Below, piece by piece: positions 18,870-27,386 of a stretch of DNA of 64,000 bases. The stretch's first letter is position 1; each line of letters opens with the position of its first letter. Position numbers and translations under genes: made by a program. Source of the stretch: Pararhizobium sp. IMCC3301 (lineage in GTDB: Bacteria > Pseudomonadota > Alphaproteobacteria > Rhizobiales > GCA-2746425); contig NZ_CP132336.1 in the NCBI RefSeq assembly GCF_030758315.1, positions 1,674,001-1,738,000 of the forward strand, written 5' to 3'. Under the pieces are notes generated by a model. The model saw only the letters and a list, made by a program, of their open reading frames with translations. It was not told where the DNA came from and ran no database searches.

Positions 18870-20303
18870 TCAAATTCCGAACCACCACGCTGCCAGGCCA
18901 AGAAACGCAAAGAAACCAACCACATCGGTGACGGTTGTGACGAACACGCCGGACGCGATCGCCGGGTCCGCCTTGAGTTTATCAAGCAGGATCGGGATCA
19001 GAATTCCGGCAAAACCGGCCGCGACCATATTGATGACCATGGCAAGCGCGATGATTATTGACAACGCGCCATTGCCGAACCACATGGCGGATACCAGACC
19101 GATGACAATGGCAAACAGAATGCCATTGATCAGACCCACGGTCCCCTCACGGCCAATAATGCGCCGCACATTATAGGCGTCGAGCTCCCGCGTTGCCAGG
19201 GCGCGCACGGCCACTGTCATGGTTTGCGTGGCAGCGTTGCCGCCCATGCTGGCAACAATCGGCATCAGCACCGCCAGCGCCACCATCTGCTGGATGGTGG
19301 CATCAAACAGGCCGATGATAACCGATGCCAGCACAGCGGTACCCAGATTGACCATCAGCCAGATAAAGCGGCTTCTGACCGCATTGAAGACATTATCGGA
19401 AATCTCTTCATCGCCGACGCCGCCCATGCGCTTGATATCTTCATCATGCTCTTCATGAATAACATCGACGATATCATCGATGGTGAGAACGCCAACCAGA
19501 CGTTCCGCTTCATCCAGAACCGCTGCCGACACCAGATTGTAGCGCTCAAAGGTCCGGGCCACTTCTTCCTGGTCTTCCTCAGCGCGCACAGTATGAGCCG
19601 TCTCGCCCATAATATCGGCCACGGAAACCGGTCGTTTGGTGCGCAACAATCTGTCAAGAGCCACGGTTCCCAGCAGGCGATAGGTCGGATCGACGACAAA
19701 CAACTCATAAAAACTGTCCGGCAGATCTTCGGTGTCGCGCATATAGTCAATCGCCTGGCCGACCGTCCAGAATGGCGGAACCGCAATGTATTCGGTCTGC
19801 ATCCGCCGTCCGGCGGATTCCTCGGGGTAATTCAGCGAGCGCTGCAGGACGAGGCGTTCAAGAGCCGGAATCTGGTCGAGGATTTCGGCCCTGTCCTCAA
19901 CCGACAGATCTTCCAGGATGAACACTGCATCATCACTGTCAAGTTCCGACAGCGCCTCGGCGACGGTATCGACCGGCAGGTTTTGCAGCAGACTGAGGCG
20001 AACCCCTTCATCCAGTTCGGTCAATGCGGCAAAATCGAAATCAGATCCCAGCAGAGCAACCAGCCGGGAGCGCTCTGACGCCGGCAGCGCCTCGATCAGA
20101 TCGGCCAGATCTGCTTCGTGCAAATCATGGGTCAGTTGCCGCGCCAGCGCCCGATCGCCTGCATCAATTGCCAGCAAAACCGCATCGACAAACACCGTCG
20201 CCATGCCGCCTGTATCAGGATCGCGAATGTTCCAGTCTTCCAGCTGTTGGTCGTTACCGGTCGAGCCCTCGGATTGGTCGTTGTTGGAAGCGTTTTGAGC
20301 CAT
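18870..20303 (-). CDS. mgtE: magnesium transporter MgtE
   Basis: Inner-membrane Mg2+ channel/transporter, 477 residues. The order is standard: cytosolic MgtE_N superhelix (about residues 50-150, with LIEALPASERSRLVALLGSDF), two CBS domains (about 155-280, IAVPPFWTVGQAIDYMRD and LVGVLTIDDIVDVIHEEHDEDI), then five membrane helices containing MGGNAATQTMTVAVRAL, the conserved pore region. The acidic CBS region closes the pore at high Mg2+ in studied members. No M-box riboswitch is evident in the 132-base upstream gap. Confidence 0.95.
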   Translation of the reverse strand: MAQNASNNDQSEGSTGNDQQLEDWNIRDPDTGGMATVFVDAVLLAIDAGDRALARQLTHDLHEADLADLIEALPASERSRLVALLGSDFDFAALTELDEGVRLSLLQNLPVDTVAEALSELDSDDAVFILEDLSVEDRAEILDQIPALERLVLQRSLNYPEESAGRRMQTEYIAVPPFWTVGQAIDYMRDTEDLPDSFYELFVVDPTYRLLGTVALDRLLRTKRPVSVADIMGETAHTVRAEEDQEEVARTFERYNLVSAAVLDEAERLVGVLTIDDIVDVIHEEHDEDIKRMGGVGDEEISDNVFNAVRSRFIWLMVNLGTAVLASVIIGLFDATIQQMVALAVLMPIVASMGGNAATQTMTVAVRALATRELDAYNVRRIIGREGTVGLINGILFAIVIGLVSAMWFGNGALSIIIALAMVINMVAAGFAGILIPILLDKLKADPAIASGVFVTTVTDVVGFFAFLGLAAWWFGI

Positions 20304-20435
20304 GTGTGTTGTGCTTTTGGAGGTTGGACCGCGTTACAGACATCCATAGCGCCTTCTCTGCAAAGGTCCAATGCAAACAAAATGGCAAAACCGGCTTTTA
20401 GGGCCAGGGCTTGAAATCAGCGCTGCATATGGGCG

Positions 20436-21197
20436 TCAGGAAATCAGGGCAGAGATTCTTGGCGCCGTGGTTTTCAGCAACTCGGCAATCCGCTTCCTGG
20501 ATTTTGCAAAGCGGTAGGAGGGCACCGGGACAGACAGCGCATAAATCAATCCCGCGGAATCGCGAAAGCCGAAGCCGACCGCTGACAGTCCTTCGGTATG
20601 TTCATTACAGTCCCAGGCCAGTCCGGTGGTTCGAATTTCTTCCAGTTCGGCGATCAGCGCCGAGAGCGGTTTTTCCGAATGGCTGGCCTTCAATTCCCGC
20701 ACTGCCAGAGCTATCGCCATTTCATCGTCGAGCAGTGCAAGCGCAGCCTTGCCATTTGCTGTCGAAATCAGCGGGAAAGTCTCGCCCACTGCGGACACGG
20801 TCCGCACGCGATGGGTTCCGACGACCTGGTCGACGAACACCATGTGATCGGTGCGAAACACCGCCAGGTCAACCGTTTCACCGCAGCTTTCGGCAATCTC
20901 CTGCAACACCGGTCGCAGCAATTCGGCGGCATCAACGCGCCCCGCCGCCGCCAGTGACTGGATTTCCGGTCCCAGCCGCAGACCGCCCTCGGCCGCCGTA
21001 TTCATGATCAGCTTTTCAGCCAGCAACGCATTGACAATGCGCTGCACCGTAGAGCGCGGCAGACCGACCCGATCGGAAATTTGTCCCAGGCTCAGACCAC
21101 GGTTATCCTGCTTTAACACGCGCAATATCTCGGCAGCCCGCGCAATCACCTGGACCCCCTGACCGGAGGCGGATTTTGCGGGGCGGTCGTGATTCAT
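20436..21197 (-). CDS. IclR family transcriptional regulator
   Basis: A 253-residue IclR regulator from the chosen ATG (GGAAG upstream); a longer frame runs to 21293. The N-terminal winged HTH (about residues 15-75) contains LSLGQISDRVGLPRSTVQRIVNAL, followed by the IclR effector domain with FVDQVVGTHRVRTVSAVGE and NGKAALALL. It is divergent from the cyclase-cupin-SDR catabolic genes, and a 21-bp palindrome sits between them, so it most likely controls that cluster in response to a pathway compound. IclR proteins may repress or activate; which applies here is not shown. Confidence 0.9.
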   Translation of the reverse strand: MNHDRPAKSASGQGVQVIARAAEILRVLKQDNRGLSLGQISDRVGLPRSTVQRIVNALLAEKLIMNTAAEGGLRLGPEIQSLAAAGRVDAAELLRPVLQEIAESCGETVDLAVFRTDHMVFVDQVVGTHRVRTVSAVGETFPLISTANGKAALALLDDEMAIALAVRELKASHSEKPLSALIAELEEIRTTGLAWDCNEHTEGLSAVGFGFRDSAGLIYALSVPVPSYRFAKSRKRIAELLKTTAPRISALIS

Positions 21198-21293
21198 TGG
21201 TTTCTTCCAGACGGACGAATCGGTTGCTGCAGATGACACTTCTATATCCTTATGCCCGTGAATTGGATCATCTGGAAAATTCACCATCTCCAC

Positions 21294-21334
21294 TTGACCG
21301 CATTATGGTACATATGTATCGTAATGCAATACAT
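21294..21334 (+). promoter_or_regulatory. promoter with overlapping IclR-type operator upstream of the cyclase gene
   Basis: TTGACC (21294-21299), 17 bases, TATCGT (21317-21322) gives a fair sigma-70 promoter 50 bases before the cyclase ATG. ATGTAT (21314-21319) and ATACAT (21329-21334), 9 bases apart, form a palindrome covering the -10 box. Its position between the divergent IclR gene and the catabolic operon makes it the best candidate IclR site. Confidence 0.5.
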
Positions 21335-21371
21335 TTTGCAGCATGTTCTGGAATCTTTGGGAGAAGTCATC

Positions 21372-22211
21372 ATGACAATTACAGTTCGCGGTCTTGAGTT
21401 TCAGGACAATCTCGACAACGACATGGGCGTCGAATTCTATAATCTGTCACATCGTTACGGCTTTCAATGCCCCAACTGGCCCTATTTCAAGGACGTCCAG
21501 ATTGAGCGCAAACATTACATGGCAAAGTCTGGCGTGCTCAGCCAGACTCTGACCACCACCATGCATGTCACCACCCATATTGATGCGCCCGCCCATGTTG
21601 TGCCAGGCACACCTTTCATCGATGAGGTGCCGCTGCCGCATTTCTTCGGCTCCGGCCTTGTAGTTTCTATTCCGAAAAGGAAGTGGGAACAGATTACAGC
21701 CGATGATCTGGAAAAGGCCTGTGGCCACGCGATCCGCAAGAACGATGTTCTGATCATCAACACCGGCTGGCACAAGCAGTATGAGGACGGTGACTATTTT
21801 GCTTATTGTCCCGGCCTTGTGCCCTCTGCCGCAGACTGGATGGTGGAAAAGGGCATCAAGGTTGTCGGCCACGATACCCAGGCCAATGATCATCCGCTGG
21901 CAACCGCCATCGGCCCGCAGCGCAATGGCCCGATCCTGCCGCATCTGGAAGCGGAATATAAGGAATGGTCAGGCGGCGTTGACTGGAAAGATGCCTTCCC
22001 GGAATGGGAACCGGTTCACAACAAACTGTTTTCAAACGGTATTCTGGGCATTGAAAATGTTGGCGGCGATCTCGATGCGGTCACCGGCAAACGCTGCACT
22101 TTTGCCTTCTTCCCGTGGAACTGGGATCGCGGCGATGGCTGCATCATCCGCCTTGTCGCCATGATCGACAAGGGTCAGAAATACCGCATCGAACCCGGTG
22201 AGGCATTCTGA
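21372..22211 (+). CDS. cyclase family protein (metal-dependent amide/lactone hydrolase, kynurenine formamidase-like)
   Basis: A 279-residue protein of the cyclase/KynB superfamily (PF04199), metal-dependent hydrolases that open amide or lactone bonds. The metal-binding signature appears as MHVTTHIDAPAHV near residue 60; VLIINTGWHK and VVGHDTQANDHPLA follow. The ATG at 21372 has GGGAGA 8-9 bases upstream; an upstream ATG at 21252 would run through the promoter and is rejected. The stop overlaps the next start by 1 base. Together with the SDR, dehydrogenase and BKACE downstream it likely performs the first ring- or amide-opening step. Confidence 0.85.
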   Translation: MTITVRGLEFQDNLDNDMGVEFYNLSHRYGFQCPNWPYFKDVQIERKHYMAKSGVLSQTLTTTMHVTTHIDAPAHVVPGTPFIDEVPLPHFFGSGLVVSIPKRKWEQITADDLEKACGHAIRKNDVLIINTGWHKQYEDGDYFAYCPGLVPSAADWMVEKGIKVVGHDTQANDHPLATAIGPQRNGPILPHLEAEYKEWSGGVDWKDAFPEWEPVHNKLFSNGILGIENVGGDLDAVTGKRCTFAFFPWNWDRGDGCIIRLVAMIDKGQKYRIEPGEAF

Positions 22212-22573
22212 TGCATCTGAAACGCTTCACCGACGCCGAACCCTATGATGCTCCGAACCATCGGGGCGTCGCCGGTCTGCGTTTGCAGGGTTTTGAACAG
22301 GGCGGGCCGGAAAATCAGTGGATCGGTTATTCACAATTTCTGCCCGGCGGCGGCGCCGGGCCGGATTCCACGCCGTTTGAAAAAGTCTATGTGGTTCTGT
22401 CAGGTGAGCTGTCGATCATCGTGGACGGAGTGGAAACCGTGCTGGGCGCAATGGATTCCTGCACAATCCCACCGGGCGAAGAGCGGGAAATCATCAACCG
22501 CTCGAACCATGTCTGTACTATGCTGGTGGTGATACCCTATCCTGCCGGAACTCGGCCTGGAGCAAAATCATGA
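22211..22573 (+). CDS. cupin domain protein
   Basis: A 120-residue single cupin. The two cupin strands are recognisable as GGGAGPDSTPFEKVYVVLSGELSI and the later IPPGEEREIINRSNHVCTMLVV; only part of the usual metal-binding His set is present, since the first motif lacks the HxH pair. It may therefore be a metal-free or altered cupin, such as an isomerase or binding protein of the pathway. ATG overlaps the cyclase stop by 1 base and its stop overlaps the SDR start by 4, so expression is tightly coupled. Confidence 0.8.
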   Translation: MHLKRFTDAEPYDAPNHRGVAGLRLQGFEQGGPENQWIGYSQFLPGGGAGPDSTPFEKVYVVLSGELSIIVDGVETVLGAMDSCTIPPGEEREIINRSNHVCTMLVVIPYPAGTRPGAKS

Positions 22574-23379
22574 GCTTTGACAATCCTCTTGCCATGTTCA
22601 ATGTCGAAGGCAAGGTTGCGCTGATTACCGGCGCATCGGGCGCATTTGGTGCGGTCGCGGCAAAGGCCCTCGCCGGTGCCGGCTGCAAACTGGTTCTGGC
22701 TGCCGGCAATGCGGCAGCCCTGCAGGACATTGCCGGCGAATGCGAGGCGGCCGGCGCTGAGGTTGAGCCCGTCAACGCAAGGCCGGAAGACGAAGCCGGA
22801 TGTGCCGCGATGATCGATGCAGCGGTGCAGCGGTTCGGCCAGCTCGATATTCTGGTTGTCGCTTCAGGCATGAACAAAGTTGCCAAAATCAAGGATATGG
22901 CTCTGGAAACCTTCACCTCGGTGATGGATGCCAATGTCACGCAATCCTGGATGCTGGCCAAGGCCGCAAGTGTTCAGATGAGCGCACAGATTGAAGCCGG
23001 CACCAGCGACAGAGGCAAGATTGTTCTGGTGTCGTCCGCACGCGGTCTTCTGGGCCACCCGGCGGGCTACACCGCCTATTGCGCTTCCAAAGCGGCAGTG
23101 GATGGCATGACTAAGGCACTTGGCTGCGAACTGGGTCCGACAGGCATCACCGTCAATGCAATTGCTCCAACCGTATTCCGCTCACCCCTTACCGCCTGGA
23201 TGTTCGGCGATACCGACGAAGCCAGGGCTGTGCGCAGCGGTTTTCTGGCCCGTGTCCCGAAAGGCCGGCTTGGCGAACCGGAAGATCTGGTTGGCCCGCT
23301 GTTGTTCCTGGCCTCCAGCGCGTCAGACTTTTACACCGGCCACATTCTCTACGCGGACGGTGGATATACGGCGGGCTAG
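22570..23379 (+). CDS. short-chain dehydrogenase/reductase (SDR)
   Basis: A 269-residue classical SDR, oxidising a hydroxyl with NAD(P). Cofactor motif TGASGAFG is at about residues 19-26; NADLV-like strand LDILVVASGMNKV follows; the catalytic Ser lies in LVSSARG and Tyr-Lys in YCASK. The C-terminus ends in the usual YADGGYTAG. Its TAG stop is formed by the CTAG target of an inserted 262-bp MITE, so the insertion left the protein intact. Before insertion this stop abutted the next gene's ATG. Confidence 0.92.
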   Translation: MSFDNPLAMFNVEGKVALITGASGAFGAVAAKALAGAGCKLVLAAGNAAALQDIAGECEAAGAEVEPVNARPEDEAGCAAMIDAAVQRFGQLDILVVASGMNKVAKIKDMALETFTSVMDANVTQSWMLAKAASVQMSAQIEAGTSDRGKIVLVSSARGLLGHPAGYTAYCASKAAVDGMTKALGCELGPTGITVNAIAPTVFRSPLTAWMFGDTDEARAVRSGFLARVPKGRLGEPEDLVGPLLFLASSASDFYTGHILYADGGYTAG

Positions 23380-23641
23380 GGTCTGTACTCAATTAGGAGG
23401 TGGAATTGGTGAGCTTGATTTTGGACAGAGTTAGGAGCGACGGCGCAGGAAACCGTCTGGTTTTCAAGCCTTTGCGACGACATCCTGGCCAAAAGCAAGC
23501 TCATCGCAAAGCGACGCTGCCAGGAAAGCCCACTTGCCGCTTCACAGATTTTGGAGAGGCAACCAGCCTTACCTGCAATCTGTTCATAGCAGTTGGGCTT
23601 TTCTGGCAGCGCCAATTCAACCTCCTAATTGAGTACAGACC
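23380..23641. mobile_element. 262-bp MITE with 22-bp terminal inverted repeats and CTAG target duplication
   Basis: The left end GGTCTGTACTCAATTAGG is repeated in reverse complement at the right end; the identity spans 22 bp, continuing about 9 bp further with one mismatch. CTAG flanks both ends (23376-23379 and 23642-23645). No transposase is encoded; the internal frames (for example 23400-23645) are not recognisable and end in the repeat in both directions. A CTAG target would suit an IS5-family parent, but TA duplication with a longer repeat cannot be excluded. It separates the SDR and dehydrogenase genes of one operon. Confidence 0.85.
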
Positions 23642-23645
23642 CTAG

Positions 23646-24572
23646 ATGGCAAACAGCTTGCGCAACATAGCGGTCATCGGTGCAGGTCTCATGGGCCACG
23701 GCATCGCTTTGAGCTTTGCCAAGGCCGGCTTTGAAACCCGCGTCCATGATCCCCATGCCGAAACTCTTGAAACGCTGATTGCGCGGGTCACGGACAGCCT
23801 GATTGCCTTAGGTGTCGCAGCCGGGGACACAGCCGGCATCACAGCCCGCATCACGCCCTGCCAAAGCCTCGACGCCGCAGTCAGCAACGCTGATCTGGTG
23901 GTCGAAGCAGCGCCGGAGAAACTGGCGTTGAAGCAGGAAATCTTTGCCCAGATTGAGCCCGCCGTCCCGGCGCAATGCCTGCTGGCCTCCAACACCTCGG
24001 TGATCCCGATCACCAGTATCATGCAGGGGCTGGCCGACCGCTCAAGGGGCCTTGGCACCCATTGGTGGAACCCGCCGCATATGATTCCGCTGGTAGAAGT
24101 GATCCGCACCGAATGGACCACCGATCAGGCGATGGATCAGATGGTCGGCATTCTGACCCAAATCGGCAAAACGCCGGTGCGGGTTGAAAAGGATGTTGCC
24201 GGTTTCATCGGAAACCGCCTGCAGCACGCTCTGTGGCGTGAAGCCATCAGCCTTGTGGAAAAAGGTGTGTGTTCGGCAGAAGCGGTGGATGAAGTCATCA
24301 AAGCTAGTTTCGGGCGCCGTCTGGCGGTCCTTGGACCGTTGGAGAACGCAGATCTTGTCGGCACCGATCTGACCCTCGACATTCACCAGAACGTTCTGGC
24401 GGATCTGGAAGCCAGCGGCGCACCTTCGCCGCTGCTGGAGAGCCTGGTTGCCGAAGGAAAACTCGGCATGAAATCCGGTGAAGGGTTTCGCAAATGGACG
24501 CCGGAAGCTGCAGCAGCAACCCGCCGCCGCGTCACCACACATTTGCAGAAACTCGACACCATACTGGAATAG
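23646..24572 (+). CDS. 3-hydroxyacyl-CoA dehydrogenase family protein (beta-hydroxy acid dehydrogenase)
   Basis: A 308-residue NAD-dependent dehydrogenase of the HCDH/carnitine dehydrogenase fold. The Rossmann GAGLMGHGIA is at residues 12-21, the catalytic His region reads THWWNPPHMIPLVEVI, and FIGNRLQHALWREA starts the C-terminal helical domain. It probably oxidises a beta-hydroxy acid (free or CoA-bound) to the beta-keto acid that the BKACE downstream would cleave. No ribosome site precedes the ATG because the MITE inserted directly before it; translation may be reduced or rely on the new leader. Confidence 0.87.
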   Translation: MANSLRNIAVIGAGLMGHGIALSFAKAGFETRVHDPHAETLETLIARVTDSLIALGVAAGDTAGITARITPCQSLDAAVSNADLVVEAAPEKLALKQEIFAQIEPAVPAQCLLASNTSVIPITSIMQGLADRSRGLGTHWWNPPHMIPLVEVIRTEWTTDQAMDQMVGILTQIGKTPVRVEKDVAGFIGNRLQHALWREAISLVEKGVCSAEAVDEVIKASFGRRLAVLGPLENADLVGTDLTLDIHQNVLADLEASGAPSPLLESLVAEGKLGMKSGEGFRKWTPEAAAATRRRVTTHLQKLDTILE

Positions 24573-24615
24573 TTCACCGGACCTTGGAGGAGGGCCGGAT
24601 TTTAGGAGGAAGACC

Positions 24616-25899
24616 ATGATAAAAAAACCCATTCTGTCCGGAGTCTCACGCCGCACAATTCTTACCGGCCTGGGCGCAACTATTGCCGCTCCGGCAATCC
24701 TGCGCCACAGCCGTGCCTATGCCGCCCACCCGGTTCTAAAAATCGGCCATGTCAGCCCGCGAACCGGGCAGCTTGCCGGCTTTGCCGAGGCTGACGACTT
24801 TGTTCTGGCCGGAATTCAGAAAGCCTTTGCCGGCGGCCTGATGAACAATGGCAAATCCTATGAGGTTGAAATTATCTCAAAGGATTCCCAGTCAAATCCG
24901 AATCGCGCCGCTGAAGTGGCTGCCGAGCTGATCCTCGGCGATGAAGTAGATATCATCGTCGCCGCATCAACGCCCGACACCACCAATCCGGTCGCCGATC
25001 AGGCCGAAATCAATGAAGTCCCCTGCATCACCACAGACTGTCCGTGGCAGCCCTATTTCTTTGGCCGCAACGGCAATCCGGCTGAAGGGTTTGACTACAC
25101 CTATCACTTCTTCTGGGGCCTTGAGGATGTTATCGCCTCCTTCCTCGATCTGTGGGGCTCAAGCGGTGTTGCCAAATCGGTTGGCGGGCTGTTTCCCAAT
25201 GATGCGGACGGCAACGCCTGGGGCGACCCGGAGCTGGGCTTTCCCAAACCCCTGGCCGCTGCCGGATACACCCTGGTTGACCCGGGCCGCTACCAGCCTC
25301 TGACCGATGATTTTTCCTCACAGATTTCCGCTTTCAAGGAAGCCGGCTGTGAAATTGTCACCGGAAACATGATCCCGCCCGACTTTGCCAATTTCTGGTC
25401 GCAGGCAGCACAACAGGGTTTCAATCCGAAAATCGTTACCATCGGCAAAGCCCTGCTGTTCCCCTCGGTCATCAATTCGCTTGGCGAGCGCGCCAACGGC
25501 CTGTCCTCAGAAATCTGGTGGACACCAAATCACCCCTTCGCATCCAGCCTGACAAATGCATCGGCAAAAGCGCTGGCCGACAGTTACACGGCAGAGACCG
25601 GCCGCCCCTGGACCCAGCCAATCGGCTTTAAACATGCACTGTTCGAGGTCACTGCCAACGTGATTTCGCGGGCTGCCGATCTGGATGATCCAGCGGCTAT
25701 CGTCGAGGCAATCCGCACCACAGCACTGGATACCATTGTCGGCAAGGTGGACTGGTCAAACGGTCCGGTGAAAAATGTCACCAAAACACCATTGGTGGCA
25801 GGCCAGTGGCAGAAACAGGGCGATGCATTCGAACTTGTGGTGACGGCCAATGCCAACGCTCCCGAGATCCCTGTTGGGGGTGAGCTGAAACTGCTCTGA
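24616..25899 (+). CDS. branched-chain-type ABC transporter substrate-binding protein
   Basis: A 427-residue periplasmic binding protein of the LivK/Leu-Ile-Val receptor family. It begins with a twin-arginine-like signal (SRRTILTG, then a hydrophobic stretch ending near AYA), then the binding fold with LKIGHVSPRTGQLAGFAEAD. AGGAGGA sits 5 bases before the ATG. Liv-type receptors bind amino acids, amides, urea or aromatic acids; the ligand here is probably the compound handled by the surrounding enzymes. A 12-bp hairpin after its stop may keep its expression above that of the membrane parts. Confidence 0.92.
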   Translation: MIKKPILSGVSRRTILTGLGATIAAPAILRHSRAYAAHPVLKIGHVSPRTGQLAGFAEADDFVLAGIQKAFAGGLMNNGKSYEVEIISKDSQSNPNRAAEVAAELILGDEVDIIVAASTPDTTNPVADQAEINEVPCITTDCPWQPYFFGRNGNPAEGFDYTYHFFWGLEDVIASFLDLWGSSGVAKSVGGLFPNDADGNAWGDPELGFPKPLAAAGYTLVDPGRYQPLTDDFSSQISAFKEAGCEIVTGNMIPPDFANFWSQAAQQGFNPKIVTIGKALLFPSVINSLGERANGLSSEIWWTPNHPFASSLTNASAKALADSYTAETGRPWTQPIGFKHALFEVTANVISRAADLDDPAAIVEAIRTTALDTIVGKVDWSNGPVKNVTKTPLVAGQWQKQGDAFELVVTANANAPEIPVGGELKLL

Positions 25900-25914
25900 T
25901 CTTTTTCAAAACCG

Positions 25915-25942
25915 GCCTCATCGCGCGCCAGCGCGATGAGGC
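25915..25942 (+). terminator. intercistronic stem-loop after the binding-protein gene
   Basis: GCCTCATCGCGC, a GCCA loop, GCGCGATGAGGC: a perfect 12-bp stem with no T run, 15 bases after the binding-protein stop and 15 before the ATPase ATG. It likely stabilises the upstream message or partly blocks transcription. Confidence 0.6.
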
Positions 25943-25957
25943 TCGTGGGAACGCGCC

Positions 25958-26686
25958 ATGTCGACAGTCTTGAAACTGCACAATGTCTCAAAAGCGTTCG
26001 GTGCTGTCACGGTATCCGATGCGCTGAGTTATGAGCTGCAAAGTGGCGAGGCTCTGGGGATTATCGGTCCCAATGGTGCCGGCAAGACATCGATGTTCAA
26101 TCTCATCACCGGCGCCCTGCCCGCTGATGCCGGCACCATCTGGTTTGATGGCCGCGACATCACCCATATGAAAGCCGCCATGCGCTGCCGCAGTGGCATC
26201 GCCCGTTCGTTCCAGATCCCGCAGCCATTCGGCGCCATGAGCGTGTTTGAAAACGCGCTGGTTGCCGCCACCCAGGGCGCTGGCCTTGTCGGCACAAAGG
26301 CTAACAGGCTCTGCCTCGACGCACTGGAACAGACCGGCCTTCTTGCAAAGGCCAATACACTGGCCGGCAATCTGACCCTGCTGGAGCGCAAGCGCCTGGA
26401 ACTGACGCGCGCGCTCTGCGCCAAGCCGAAATTGCTGCTGCTCGACGAGATTGCTGGAGGTCTCACCGAAAAAGAGTGTCATGCGCTGGTTGAAACCATC
26501 CGTGCCATCCGCGCCACCGGCATCAGCATCATCTGGATCGAACATATCGTTCACGCCCTGCTGGCGGTCGTCGACCGTCTTGTCGTCATCGATTTTGGCC
26601 GCAAGATCGCAGACGGCGAGCCGAAATCCATCATGGCAAGCCGCCAGGTCAGGGAAATCTATATGGGGATCGAAGTCGATGGCTGA
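25958..26686 (+). CDS. ABC transporter ATP-binding protein (LivG-type)
   Basis: A 242-residue ATPase of the branched-chain amino acid transporter class. Walker A is GPNGAGKT (residues 36-43), the Q-loop region reads RSFQIPQPFGAMSVFENAL, Walker B is LLLLDEIAGGL, and the switch His is in WIEHIVHAL. The signature motif is degenerate (NLTLLERKRLELTRAL), as in many LivG proteins. It overlaps the next ATPase gene by 8 bases and energises the LivH/LivM-type pore encoded downstream. Confidence 0.92.
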   Translation: MSTVLKLHNVSKAFGAVTVSDALSYELQSGEALGIIGPNGAGKTSMFNLITGALPADAGTIWFDGRDITHMKAAMRCRSGIARSFQIPQPFGAMSVFENALVAATQGAGLVGTKANRLCLDALEQTGLLAKANTLAGNLTLLERKRLELTRALCAKPKLLLLDEIAGGLTEKECHALVETIRAIRATGISIIWIEHIVHALLAVVDRLVVIDFGRKIADGEPKSIMASRQVREIYMGIEVDG

Positions 26687-27383
26687 CCCGATCCTCAGAG
26701 TGGAAAATCTCGACGCCTTTTATGGGGATTTTCAAGCCCTGTTCGGCATTAATTGCCAGATCAATCGTGGCGAGATCATCGCCATTATCGGCGCCAACGG
26801 GGCCGGAAAAACCACGCTGATGCGGGCCATTACCGGTCTGCTCAAAAGCAAGCCGGAGATGGTGCAGTGGCAGCAACGCCCGGTCGGCGCCCTGCGCGCC
26901 GACCAGATCGCCGCTCTTGGCATCGCCATGGTCCCGGAAGGCCGCCAGTTGTTCCCCTCCCTGTCGGTTGAGGAAAATCTGAAGATTGGCGGCCAGATCG
27001 GCCGCACCGGTGCCTGGTCTCTGGAAGCTGTTTTTGAGCTGTTTCCAATCCTCCAGGAGCGCCGCAATGTGCCCTCCACCGCTCTGTCAGGCGGCCAGCA
27101 GCAGATGGTCGCCATCGGCCGCGCGCTGATGGCGAATCCGGATCTGCTGCTGTTTGATGAAATCAGCCTTGGCCTTGCGCCGATCATCATCAAATCAATC
27201 TATGACGCCCTGCCGAAGATCGTCGGCGGCGGCATGACCAGCATCATTGTTGAACAAGATATCGCCAAAGCGCTTTCGGTCTCTGATCGGGTCTACTGCC
27301 TGCAGGAAGGCCGGGTTTCGCTGGAAGGCAAGACCACCTCCGTGTCACGAGAGGATATCAGCCATGCCTATTTCGGAGTATAA
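26679..27383 (+). CDS. ABC transporter ATP-binding protein (LivF-type)
   Basis: A 234-residue second ATPase of the same importer. It shows Walker A GANGAGKTT, the Q-loop segment MVPEGRQLFPSLSVEENL typical of LivF, the signature LSGGQQQMVAIGRAL and Walker B LLLFDEISLGL. The start is the ATG at 26679 inside the end of the LivG-type gene; a longer upstream frame is a different-frame extension over that gene. The permease gene starts 3 bases after its stop. Confidence 0.92.
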   Translation: MADPILRVENLDAFYGDFQALFGINCQINRGEIIAIIGANGAGKTTLMRAITGLLKSKPEMVQWQQRPVGALRADQIAALGIAMVPEGRQLFPSLSVEENLKIGGQIGRTGAWSLEAVFELFPILQERRNVPSTALSGGQQQMVAIGRALMANPDLLLFDEISLGLAPIIIKSIYDALPKIVGGGMTSIIVEQDIAKALSVSDRVYCLQEGRVSLEGKTTSVSREDISHAYFGV

Positions 27384-27386
27384 TCA

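Noticed and set aside
21252-21371. Longer start of the cyclase gene at 21252
   Set aside because: It would cover the promoter and palindrome, and the ATG at 21372 has a proper ribosome site and the family N-terminus.
23400-23645. 81-codon frame through the MITE ending just before the dehydrogenase ATG
   Set aside because: Its ends are encoded by the terminal repeats, the same tail appears on the other strand, the only ribosome-like site overlaps the start, and no family is recognisable.
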